Below are positions 47,101-54,267 of a stretch of DNA of 64,000 nucleotides, one piece after another. Both the position numbers and the translations under genes were made by a program. The notes below the pieces were generated by a model. It saw nothing but the letters and a program-made list of their open reading frames with translations. It did no database searches and was not told where the DNA came from. Where the stretch lies: assembly GCA_964590195.1 (NCBI GenBank), contig CAZPWJ010000006.1, forward strand, positions 1-64,000, given 5' to 3'. The first letter of the stretch is position 1, and each line of letters opens with the position of its first letter. Origin of the DNA: GCA-2731375 sp964590195. GTDB taxonomy: Bacteria > Pseudomonadota > Alphaproteobacteria > GCA-2731375.

Positions 47101-47864
47101 GCTTCTATGCGACCCGAAAAAGCCGCCGCCGCCTTATCACCCTTATCGCCGCTTAGTTTCAAGTCAAGCCGTACGCCAATTGGTTTGCCGTTCTCCAAGT
47201 TGTCGATGGATAGATCGAAGGCCAAGGGCAAATTTCGCGCCGTTGCCCGGCCGGTGAAATGAAACGGCCCCTGCAGAGATGCGGCGGAGCCTTCCAGGTC
47301 CAGGGCTTCCACCTGTTCCTCGATACCCGCACGGCTATCACGATAGACCACGACGGCGTCTTCGACAGCCAGTTTATCGAGGGAAAACGCAGTGTCGCCT
47401 GCCGTGCTGGAACCGGCTGCCGCCATCGGTGTCGTCATGGCCGCCGCTGCGTGGCCCGGCGCTTCGAACTGCCAATTGGCCCGCCCATCCGGCAGGACTT
47501 CGAGGATCAATAACGGTTCGATCAGGCGCACGGATGTAACCTGGATTTCGCCTGATATAAGTGGCGCGAGGGCGACCCGCACGTCCAGTGCCTTCAGGGT
47601 CAGCATATCTGCGGCACTCTTATCTGAGGCATCCGGTGCATTTGGCAGGCCGGCCAGTCGGACGTCCCGAACCGAGAGCGCCGGTGCAGGTAGGATCTTC
47701 AGGCCAATATCACCGTCGATCGTCAATTCCCGCCCGGTCGCGTCGCGAACCGCCGTGATGATCTCGGCCTTATGATCATTCCAATTGACAAAACTCGGGC
47801 CGATCAGGACGATGGCGACTAACACCACGATCAAGACGACGAAGCCGACGAGCAATTTTTTCAA
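44151..47864 (-). CDS. AsmA family protein, TTG start
   Basis: A 1237-residue envelope protein. One N-terminal membrane anchor (residues 4-26, LLVGFVVLIVVLVAIVLIGP) is followed by the AsmA N-domain (FVNWNDHKAEIITAVRDATG), long beta-rich repeats, and the AsmA-2 C-domain around residues 1000-1130 (ENGVLRGFNMKSFSERLG). The last 60 residues are Gln/Pro/Ser-rich. AsmA proteins form long grooves thought to carry phospholipids across the periplasm. TTG 47864 is the start, with GGAG upstream. A 12-bp tandem repeat is inside (45749-45784). Confidence 0.9.
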   Translation of the reverse strand: MKKLLVGFVVLIVVLVAIVLIGPSFVNWNDHKAEIITAVRDATGRELTIDGDIGLKILPAPALSVRDVRLAGLPNAPDASDKSAADMLTLKALDVRVALAPLISGEIQVTSVRLIEPLLILEVLPDGRANWQFEAPGHAAAAMTTPMAAAGSSTAGDTAFSLDKLAVEDAVVVYRDSRAGIEEQVEALDLEGSAASLQGPFHFTGRATARNLPLAFDLSIDNLENGKPIGVRLDLKLSGDKGDKAAAAFSGRIEALATEPRLSGQLTLSATDLAAVQAAARKGSAPAQILNQPLQMKAVVEASAKAATLNDIDLTFGPLQASGAISASLGEEPSYDLALSIGRLDLDRLLQGTVEASAPSSASATGQGKKEAGAGTDALLPEIPATLRGSVVITVEGLKYRGGVLSQVQLDASADDGVLRLDRLSALLPGGSDLRLSGQTKKLASGPRFDGKVELASNNLRGLLSWLDANPSAVPAGRLANMSLTSDFNVNRQQAEVSNMNLRLDSTTVEGAATVLLQARPSFGLALNIDRINLDGYLPAKSAQNNSSALSKGTTKAEAAATAKATDNQLAVLERFDSNLILNIGELSYNAVPIRNLSVELGLAGGKLTLRKAAVRDLAGANFTLSGTGQNFSGTPKGAAKIRLRAKYIDGLARLAGVELPVPPKRLQGLTLDGVINGDAKGLDFDITTTLSGLSGKVSGKVSGKAADLPGKAKAELKLDLRHGSLAALSRTFDLGLKPLARADTPISVQGTAKGDAAALALDLTAQVAGGQLQLKGTANALDKAPQLNLSTAADHKDLVSLLAALGSRYPPDQKSPGGVSLNGKIKGGGDAFELSELSGQFGPITLSGKAGIGLDGPRPMVTANLQADDLVLDHFLGAGKQPAAGEPRGGQGKGRPGHGRGDERWSREAIKLDALQAADADIRLATKRLVFQRYPFEEPKLHLSVKDGVLRVEQLTGRLFKGEVGVRATLNSRPLPGLGLSVQLQGADINQAMRTALEMDQVTGRLDFTGQFQTIGSSQWDLVNALSGQAKVHAENGVLRGFNMKSFSERLGRLNKTPDFVNLVQRAFSGGETNYQSVDGSWNIKNGVARTQDMLARMDASEATVKGAVNLPAWQLDLRAVMRLTEHRNAPDMGAHLYGPLDKPRHNLKTAKLERWLLARLGRELLGGKAKSGSVGKLLDALTGSSGGGSTANAPQPSDAQPAQPQPSQPSQIQPQQPVDPKQQLLEGLLKALKKR
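45749..45784 (-). repeat. 12-bp tandem triplication in asmA
   Basis: CCTTGCCGCTGA occurs three times in a row (last copy one base different). On the coding strand this gives SGKV-SGKV-SGK. Length change here keeps the frame, so the linker can vary by four residues without breaking the gene. Confidence 0.7.
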
Positions 47865-48038
47865 GGTAAACTCCTACCCGGCGGAAATTGGAAGCGATTT
47901 GAGCCAAGATCAAGATCTTTGATGTAATCTAATCCATTAAGCGGGATGGCGGTGGAAAATTGTTTGGCGTAATGTCTGTCTGGTGCTGGACATTTGTACT
48001 GCGGTGAATTGGCGCGCAATGACAGAGGGGGCGAAGGC

Positions 48039-48245
48039 ATGGCCGAGATCATCAATCTCAACCACTTTCGCAAAGCTAAATCGAAGGCGGAAAAAGATAC
48101 TCAGGCGGCCCATAACCGAGCACGTCATGGCCGCCGCAGAGGCGACAGAGAGCGTCAGGAGGCGGATGAACAACGCCGGCGGCGGGATCTGGACGGCCGC
48201 CGCTTCGAGCAGCGCGACCTTGATGATGGTGACGAGCCGGCTTGA
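48039..48245 (+). CDS. DUF4169 family small basic protein
   Basis: A 68-residue, strongly charged protein. MAEIINLNHFRKAKSKAEK and the HGRRRG segment match DUF4169, a family known from alphaproteobacteria with no assigned function. GGGGGCGAAGG gives the ribosome site before ATG 48039. It lies alone between asmA and the ClC gene, which both run the other way. Confidence 0.85.
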   Translation: MAEIINLNHFRKAKSKAEKDTQAAHNRARHGRRRGDRERQEADEQRRRRDLDGRRFEQRDLDDGDEPA

Positions 48246-48260
48246 ATTTAGCGGCAAGCT

Positions 48261-50030
48261 TTATCGCTGGCTGTCGTCGTGTTCTTCCGCCTGGGCTTGC
48301 AGCAAGGCGCGGTTATAAGCGCGCAGAACGTCGCTATGATGCACTATGCCAAGGACGCTGCGGTCATCGGGGCCGGTAATGACCGCCAGATGCTCCTCGC
48401 CCGATACATCCATCACCGCCAGCACTTCCTCCAAGGTATCGTCCATCAATGGTGCCGGGGCATGCGAGTGGGCCACATCGCGGGCATTGATCAAACTGTC
48501 CAGGCTGGGGTCAAAGGCGATGTGCTTTAGGTCCGCGAAAGAAATCGTGCCGACCAGTTTATCGGCGCCATCAACCACGACAAAGGTGCCATGAGGCAGC
48601 CGGCTAAACATGCTTTTGATTTCGGCGATCGTGGTGCGTTCGGGGATTTTGTCGAAATCCTTGGCTAGTACATCTTTCACCGTCAAGGTTTGCAGTAAAT
48701 GGCGGGCTCGGCCGCCGCGCAGGTTTAAGCCACGGTTTTCCAGTTGCCAATGGAAGAAGCTGCGGCCCTGAATTTGTTGCACGATCACCGTGGCGATTGA
48801 TGTCGCCACCATCACGGCGACGGTGATTTGATAGTCACCGGTCAACTCGAACACGATCAATATTGTTGAAATCGGTGCGCCCAATACGGCCGCCGCCACG
48901 GCGGACATGCCGACGATGGCGTAGGCCCCGTGCGAGGCGGCAAGATGAGGGAAGACTCCGGCGGCCATCAGGCCAAAGGCGCCGCCGGTCATGGCCCCGA
49001 TATAGAGGGACGGGGAAAATACGCCGCCGCCAAAGCGGCAGCCGATACTGATCGCCGTCGCCGCCGTCTTCAACGGGATCAGCATCAATAACAGCCATAG
49101 GGGCAATAATTCATTCAGGGCGGCGTCGGTGGCTTCGTAGCCGACGCCCAGTACATGCGGAAATTCCACCGCGATGGCGCCGACGGCCAGACCGCCGGCG
49201 GCGGGCTTCAGCCAATCGGGTACCCGCAGACTTTCGACCACCCGCTCGGCATAGAAAATCGACCACATGAAAATCATCGCCACGACCGCGCAGACCGCAC
49301 CCAGCACCATGAAGGCAGGAAATTCCCATAGGGAATTGACGCCGAACTGGGGCAGCAGAAAAGCCGGTTGTTCTCCCAGATGCGCCCGGCAGATAACCGT
49401 ACCGGCCACCGAGGCGATAACCACCGGCGCGAAAGCGGACAGGGCGTAATGGCCAACGATAACTTCAAGCGCGAAGAAGACGCCGGCGATCGGGGCATTG
49501 AATGAAGCCGCGACGCCGGCCGCGACGCCGCAGCCCAACAATGTTCGGGCCAGATGGGGCGAGAGGCCAAGGCGCCGGGTCGCCGCACCGGCAATGGTGG
49601 CGCCCAAATGCACCACGGGGCCCTCCCGTCCGGCCGAGGCGCCGACGCCCAAGGAGACGGCGCTGACAAAGGCGGCGGCCAGGCCATCGCGCAGGCGCAT
49701 GCGGCCATTGCGCAGGGCCATAGCCTCGATCACATGGGAAACCGCCATGGGGCGCCCGCCCGGCATGATGAATTTCAGGAAAAGGCCGACCACCAAGCCG
49801 CCGGCGGTTGGCACCAGCAAAACCTGCCAGATCGGTAATTCCGCCACTCGGCCGATCAGTTTTTCCGCATATATGCCGTAGGATAGCCATTGTACGCCGC
49901 CGATGCTCAAACGAAAGGCAATGGCGGCATAGGCGACCAGCACGCCGACCGCCGCCGCCACCACCGCCATCAATGCCTGATCATTTCGCAGTAGACTGCG
50001 GGCTCGGGCGAATTGGCCGGCTAAATTCAT
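48261..50030 (-). CDS. ClC chloride channel/transporter with CBS domains
   Basis: A 589-residue protein with about ten membrane helices (residues 20-430) and a C-terminal tail with a CBS pair (about 450-575). Motifs seen: SAGREGPVVHLGA, which contains the gating Glu, and GGGVFSPSLYIGA. The first selectivity motif GSGIP is not recognisable; MAVSHVIEAM stands there. It may exchange chloride for protons or conduct another anion. ATG 50030 is taken because longer starts overlap the thioesterase gene. Confidence 0.88.
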   Translation of the reverse strand: MNLAGQFARARSLLRNDQALMAVVAAAVGVLVAYAAIAFRLSIGGVQWLSYGIYAEKLIGRVAELPIWQVLLVPTAGGLVVGLFLKFIMPGGRPMAVSHVIEAMALRNGRMRLRDGLAAAFVSAVSLGVGASAGREGPVVHLGATIAGAATRRLGLSPHLARTLLGCGVAAGVAASFNAPIAGVFFALEVIVGHYALSAFAPVVIASVAGTVICRAHLGEQPAFLLPQFGVNSLWEFPAFMVLGAVCAVVAMIFMWSIFYAERVVESLRVPDWLKPAAGGLAVGAIAVEFPHVLGVGYEATDAALNELLPLWLLLMLIPLKTAATAISIGCRFGGGVFSPSLYIGAMTGGAFGLMAAGVFPHLAASHGAYAIVGMSAVAAAVLGAPISTILIVFELTGDYQITVAVMVATSIATVIVQQIQGRSFFHWQLENRGLNLRGGRARHLLQTLTVKDVLAKDFDKIPERTTIAEIKSMFSRLPHGTFVVVDGADKLVGTISFADLKHIAFDPSLDSLINARDVAHSHAPAPLMDDTLEEVLAVMDVSGEEHLAVITGPDDRSVLGIVHHSDVLRAYNRALLQAQAEEHDDSQR

Positions 50031-50037
50031 TTCCAGC

Positions 50038-50643
50038 TCAACGTTGCGGCTGGGTCCGACGCCGGATGCCGATGGAGCGGCCGACGCCATCTGGTTGAGG
50101 CAGACCCGCATGGGCCGTGAGTATGCTGTCGATTCGTTGCTTCATCGCCTCGGGGAAAGGGGTGGAGCCGCGGGCGCCAAGATCCACATGCAGGGCGATC
50201 TGCTCGGAAGTCGCGGCCAGATAGTCTCGCGTGGCGTGAAACATCTCGAAATAGTAATGCAGCCGCTTTTCATCCGCATCGATTAGCTGAAAGGTAAAGC
50301 GCAGAGAATCGTCCAATGCCACTTCTTGTTGATAGGTGACATGGGTCTCCAATACGAAGGCGGAATGATTGCGCCGTTCCACGTAATCGCGCCCAAGATC
50401 GATCAAATCGAAAAAACGGTCGGTGGCATTGTCGAACATCAGGACGTAATAGGCCATGTTCAGATGGCCATTATAGTCGATCCATTCCGGCAATACGGTC
50501 GCTTGGTGGATATTCAGTGGTGCCATGGGGACGGTATCCAGCTTGGGCCGAAGGGGAATATGCAAGCCGTGCACCGATTGATCGTCGGTATGCGCGGCCG
50601 CGCCGCCGCTCTGTATCTGGTTCTGGTCGCTATTTAGGGTCAT
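50038..50643 (-). CDS. thioesterase family protein (4-hydroxybenzoyl-CoA type hotdog)
   Basis: A 201-residue protein; the hotdog domain begins near residue 40 (IHQATVLPEWIDYNGHLNMAYY), including the Asp-Tyr-Asn-Gly-His catalytic cluster of 4HBT-type thioesterases. It hydrolyses acyl-CoA or acyl-ACP. The start is unsure: ATG 50643 gives a 39-residue extension before the domain, ATG 50526 starts just before it, and neither has a good ribosome site. The ClC gene starts 7 bases after its stop. Confidence 0.82.
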   Translation of the reverse strand: MTLNSDQNQIQSGGAAAHTDDQSVHGLHIPLRPKLDTVPMAPLNIHQATVLPEWIDYNGHLNMAYYVLMFDNATDRFFDLIDLGRDYVERRNHSAFVLETHVTYQQEVALDDSLRFTFQLIDADEKRLHYYFEMFHATRDYLAATSEQIALHVDLGARGSTPFPEAMKQRIDSILTAHAGLPQPDGVGRSIGIRRRTQPQR

Positions 50644-50821
50644 GGGCGACCGGACTAAATTTGCCAGGTGTTGAGGCAAGGAATGCTGCACAAAACAGCC
50701 GTCGTCTTGTCCCGGGAGTTCTTTGAAATAGCCGTAAAGCTGGAATGCCTAAGTGATTGCCCGCAAATCTTCCTAGGTCAAGCAATTGCTCAATATCAGA
50801 CAAGCATGTCATTCAAACAGC

Positions 50822-50855
50822 AACAAGCAGCCCACCAATTGGCGGGCTGCTTGTT
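50822..50855 (-). terminator. strong hairpin terminator
   Basis: AACAAGCAGCCC (50822-50833) pairs perfectly with GGGCTGCTTGTT (50844-50855), a 12-bp stem with a 10-base loop. On the - strand it lies 22 bases after the YjbE-like stop and runs into TTGTTGCTGTTTG, moderately T-rich. It probably ends transcription of the small secreted protein gene. The rest of 50644-50877 shows no gene. Confidence 0.75.
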
Positions 50856-50877
50856 ACAAGAAATATTCCAGCGTCGA

Positions 50878-51168
50878 TTAGTTAGTAGCGGTCGAAGTGC
50901 TACTCGACGCATCCGTGGTGCTCACGGAATCGCTATCGCTTGCCGCGGCGGAAACAGCAATGGCAATCGCGGCGGCAACGGCAACACCCGCGGCAACCGC
51001 GCCCGCGCTCAAGCCCGCCAATGCGGCTCCTTCGCTTTGACCGGCAGTAACGCCAGTTGTCGTTCCACTACCAGTTTTTGCAGCTTGCGACTGCGCGTAA
51101 GCATAAGTCGGCGCTGCCGCCAGAGCCAATGCCAAACCAAATGCAGTCAGTGTCTTTTTAACGACCAT
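50878..51168 (-). CDS. YjbE-like small secreted protein
   Basis: A 96-residue protein. A clean signal peptide (MVVKKTLTAFGLALALAAAP, cut near AYAQ) is followed by a Gly/Thr linker, an Ala/Gly/Val helix of about 25 residues, and a Ser/Thr/Asp-rich tail. This layout matches YjbE-type proteins found with exopolysaccharide operons. No yjbF, yjbG or yjbH gene is in the window. GGAGG before ATG 51168 sets the start. Its own terminator follows. Confidence 0.65.
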   Translation of the reverse strand: MVVKKTLTAFGLALALAAAPTYAYAQSQAAKTGSGTTTGVTAGQSEGAALAGLSAGAVAAGVAVAAAIAIAVSAAASDSDSVSTTDASSSTSTATN

Positions 51169-51627
51169 TGCCGAGGACCTCCAATTATAAACACGTCGGA
51201 ATCTTAGCGACTTTACTACAGCCAGGCAACTCCATTTCAAGAGCTTTTAACAAAAATTCTAGCTCCGAAACGAATCTTACAACCTGGCACCCAAAAAACG
51301 ATAACTCAGTCTTGCACTCGAAACAGTAAGTGAAAGATTGAATTTAGTCACAAACAAATAAATTCTACTTTCAACAAACAGACGCAAGGTACGGATTTTC
51401 CTGTACCTTCGCAAGGGCATTTCCATCATTGCAGCAAGAAAATCACATATTGTGGCAACAATGCAACAAAGCAAATGCTCAAGCGATGATGGAAAAGCCA
51501 CCCGCATTGTTCATCTAATATGTAAAGGTTAATAATCTTGCTCACAAGTATGAATTTGTTTATCGATAGGCTGCGATTCCTCAATCAGCGATGTTTCAGG
51601 ATGCTTCGCCTTTGCCAAGATAAATTT
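51169..51627. other. 459-base AT-rich intergenic region with inverted repeats
   Basis: No gene was found here. It is clearly more AT-rich than its surroundings and lies between two divergent secreted-protein genes. It holds a spaced inverted repeat TTCCATCATTGC (51421-51432) / GCGATGATGGAA (51483-51494, 11 of 12 paired) with a smaller palindrome ATTGTGGCAACAAT (51449-51462) inside. A possible + strand promoter is TTGTTC (51507-51512) - 18 bases - AATAAT (51531-51536). Confidence 0.5.
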
Positions 51628-52467
51628 ATGGTTAATTGGCCAATCAAGCTTGCCCTATTGCTTACTTGCTTGGTTCTGCCGGGCCTGGCTGCCGCCGAAT
51701 CGATGCCGCAACAGCGTATTGAGTTGGCCTATGACGTATATCTTGGCGGATTCCTTGCTGGATCGGTGGACCTGACAGTTGAGCATGGCAAAGGCCGCTA
51801 CCTTATCTCGACAACATCCCGCAGCCACGGACTCCTGGACTTTCTGATCGAGTTGCGCCGCCGGAACAAAAGCCAAGGGCTGTTCAGTGACCGCCAAGCC
51901 AAGCCATCACGTTATGCCACCACGGGTTCTTGGGCGGGTCAGGCGCGCTCGGTCGAGATCGAGTATGACGCTGGCGGCGAGGTGCGCTTTACAACAAGCC
52001 CTAGCGCCGAAGAGGATGAGCGCGAAGCCGTGCCGCCGCATCATTTGCCCGGCACGATGGATCCCTTAAGCGCACTATACCAGGCAATTTTACATCTGGA
52101 CAAAGGCACCGGCTGCACGGGACGAAGCAAGGTTTTCGATGGCCGGCGGCGCTATGACTTCCAATTCGAGGCCATGGACGGTGGGCGAACGGACGGGCCG
52201 TTTTACGCCGGCCCGGCAAGCATTTGCCGGTTGCGCCATATCCCGATCTCTGGGTTCTCGCGGCGGACCTGGTTGCCCCGTCTGACACGGCCGGAATGGA
52301 CCGATATCTGGCTGGCCAAGCTGCGTGATGACCTGCCGCCCGTGCCTGTTCGGTTGCAGGCGGATGCCGGCCTTGGCGCCATGGTAGCGCATTTGGTCGC
52401 TATTGGCGGACGCAAACAGCCGCCCGGTGGCACGTTGCTATCCGAAAATGCGGCACGGCCGGAATAG
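51628..52467 (+). CDS. DUF3108 domain periplasmic protein
   Basis: A 279-residue protein. ATG 51628 gives a perfect signal peptide (MVNWPIKLALLLTCLVLPGL, cut after AAA), followed by ELAYDVYLGGFLAGSVDLTV, the opening strand of DUF3108, and the rest of its barrel. Function is unknown; family members lie in the periplasm or outer envelope. In-frame starts at 51538, 51550 and 51601 are possible, but 51538 would precede the likely transcript start. Confidence 0.75.
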   Translation: MVNWPIKLALLLTCLVLPGLAAAESMPQQRIELAYDVYLGGFLAGSVDLTVEHGKGRYLISTTSRSHGLLDFLIELRRRNKSQGLFSDRQAKPSRYATTGSWAGQARSVEIEYDAGGEVRFTTSPSAEEDEREAVPPHHLPGTMDPLSALYQAILHLDKGTGCTGRSKVFDGRRRYDFQFEAMDGGRTDGPFYAGPASICRLRHIPISGFSRRTWLPRLTRPEWTDIWLAKLRDDLPPVPVRLQADAGLGAMVAHLVAIGGRKQPPGGTLLSENAARPE

Positions 52468-52504
52468 GCAGCGGTCGTTGCCCTAGCCCCAGTCGTAGCA
52501 AGTT

Positions 52505-53377
52505 CTATTGGCTGCGCAGAAAGTCCAGCGCCGCCCGCATGGTGCCGGGGTGGCCCCATACATCGTGCGCCGCGCCGCCGTCGATGACAAGCGAGCGGGA
52601 GCGCTCCGGTGTCTTGAAGAAGGCGCTGCAGTCGCCGAGCTGCCCTTCGGTCCGGCCCGGTTGGTACCAGGGATCGTCGCTGCGCACGATGGCCAGCACG
52701 GCCTCGCCTTCCGGCGCCGCCAGACCGCGTATGAATGGCGCGCCATGGCAGGTCCATTGGGCAATGATCCGGGCCCGGAATTCTTCTCCCCGATACAATG
52801 CTGCCGCGACACCACCCTCGGATGTGCCGACCAGAAACAGGCGGTCGTTGTTGATCCATGGCAGGCGAGCCATGCGTTGCAGGGCATAAGAGACCTCCAC
52901 CAACCGGAAATCAAAAACAAAAATGTTCTGCCCGCCGGTCTGCTTGGACGGGCTGCATTGCAAGGGGCGGTAGCGGCGGGCGAAGCTGTTGGGGGCGATG
53001 ACGGCGAAGCCGGCCCTGGCGAAGGCCCGCAAGGTATCCATGCCGCCCTGGCCGGTACAGCCATGCATATAAAGGATCGTCGGGTAACGCCATGTTGCGG
53101 TCAGTTTCGATAAATGATCGCGGATCGGTTCGCTCGACAATTTCCCCAATACCGGTTCCTGGCCCTTATGCCGGGGCAGCGCGATGGTCGCCCCATCAAA
53201 CGTTCTGGCGATGTCGCTATCGTCTTCTGTCAGCGCCGCTGGGTTGAGCAACTCGCTGCGGTTCAACATCTCACCGTCGCAAGCGGTGAGATATAACGCC
53301 GACAGCAGCAGAATCAAAAGGCGTGAACATTCGCGCCCGGCCCTGCTCCAAACACTACGGGCAATACGCTCCGTCAT
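52505..53377 (-). CDS. alpha/beta hydrolase lipoprotein (dienelactone hydrolase-like)
   Basis: A 290-residue protein. Hydrophobic LLILLLSALYLTAC ends in a lipobox (LTAC, Cys33), so it is probably a lipoprotein. The hydrolase fold shows the oxyanion segment LYMHGCTGQG, the nucleophile Ser in GTSEGG and the His in AAHDVWG. It hydrolyses an ester or a similar bond in the envelope; the substrate is unknown. ATG 53377 overlaps the ispE stop by one base (TAATG), so the two are coupled. Confidence 0.82.
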   Translation of the reverse strand: MTERIARSVWSRAGRECSRLLILLLSALYLTACDGEMLNRSELLNPAALTEDDSDIARTFDGATIALPRHKGQEPVLGKLSSEPIRDHLSKLTATWRYPTILYMHGCTGQGGMDTLRAFARAGFAVIAPNSFARRYRPLQCSPSKQTGGQNIFVFDFRLVEVSYALQRMARLPWINNDRLFLVGTSEGGVAAALYRGEEFRARIIAQWTCHGAPFIRGLAAPEGEAVLAIVRSDDPWYQPGRTEGQLGDCSAFFKTPERSRSLVIDGGAAHDVWGHPGTMRAALDFLRSQ

Positions 53378-54267
53378 TATTCAAATCCTTCCGTGGCGCC
53401 GACGACGGCGCTGGCCCGTACCCACCAATCCGTTCGTTTCCCCGCCAACATGTCCGCGGCCGCTTCGGCTTTCGCCAGATTGTCGAATAAGCCGAAACAT
53501 GTTGCGCCCGAACCTGACATTCGCGCCAGACGGCAGCCAGGCAGATTTTCCAAGCTTTTTATGACATTGCCAACGACGGGCGCAAGGTGGCGGGCCGCCG
53601 GTTCCAAGTCATTGCGCCGCCGCGCCAGAGATTGAATTTGATCCGGCGCCTGCTGCCAGGGTTGGCTGGCCCTGAAGGGTTGCTTCACCTCGCTGAATAC
53701 GGCGGCTGTCGAGAGCGCTTGCATGGGATTAACCAGGACCAGGGCGAACGGCGGCAATGGCGGCGCGGGCACTATATCGTGGCCGATGCCGCTGATCAGG
53801 CTGGGCCGGGTGCCCAGGCACATTGGCACGTCGGCACCAAGACCGGCCGCCAAATCATGCAGCGCGCCATCGTCCATGGGTAGCCGCCACAATGCCCGCA
53901 ACGCCAACAGTGCCGCCGCCGCATCCGCCGAGCCGCCGCCCAGGCCCGCCGCGACCGGCAGTAATTTATGCAGCCTTATATGGGCTCGCGCCGGAATCCC
54001 GGCCGCCTTGCTCAAGGCCGCCGCGGCCTGCCATATCAGGTTCGTTGTATCCGCCGGCAGCCCCGAGGCAAAGGGGCCATCGATGTCGAGACGCAACTCG
54101 TCACAGGCCTCGACCTCGATTTCATCGCCGATGTCGGCGAAGACCACAAGACTATCCAGGCGATGATAGCCGTCGGCCCGCCGTCCGGTGATATGAAGGA
54201 ATAGGTTAATCTTGGCGCGCGCCCGCCAGGGCCCGGCTCTTGCCGCTGCTGTACTTGGTTCAGCCAC
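53377..54267 (-). CDS. ispE: 4-diphosphocytidyl-2-C-methyl-D-erythritol kinase, GTG start
   Basis: A 296-residue GHMP kinase. RARAKINLFLHITGRRADGYH at the N-terminus is the IspE signature, LPVAAGLGGGSADAAAAL is the ATP-binding motif, and SGSGATCFG is the third GHMP motif. It phosphorylates CDP-methylerythritol in the MEP isoprenoid pathway. GTG 54267, with GGGAAC upstream, overlaps the TPR gene end by 8 bases; an in-frame TTG at 54318 lies deeper in that gene. It is part of the ETF-QO / TPR / ispE block. Confidence 0.93.
   Translation of the reverse strand: MAEPSTAAARAGPWRARAKINLFLHITGRRADGYHRLDSLVVFADIGDEIEVEACDELRLDIDGPFASGLPADTTNLIWQAAAALSKAAGIPARAHIRLHKLLPVAAGLGGGSADAAAALLALRALWRLPMDDGALHDLAAGLGADVPMCLGTRPSLISGIGHDIVPAPPLPPFALVLVNPMQALSTAAVFSEVKQPFRASQPWQQAPDQIQSLARRRNDLEPAARHLAPVVGNVIKSLENLPGCRLARMSGSGATCFGLFDNLAKAEAAADMLAGKRTDWWVRASAVVGATEGFE

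Noticed and set aside
47899..47913. FNR-like TTGAG...ATCAA upstream of asmA
   Set aside because: The half sites are one base too far apart and the first is imperfect. The overlapping palindrome ATCAAGATCTTTGAT does not match a regulator I know.
51187..51192. TATAAT on the - strand just before the YjbE-like gene
   Set aside because: It lies directly next to the ribosome site, so a transcript starting from it would begin inside the Shine-Dalgarno sequence.
50668..51207. 179-codon frame on the + strand
   Set aside because: It runs opposite the YjbE-like gene and through the terminator hairpin, and its product has no recognisable pattern.
51277..51507. 76-codon frame on the - strand in the AT-rich gap
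   Set aside because: No ribosome site, no family pattern, and base composition unlike the window's genes.
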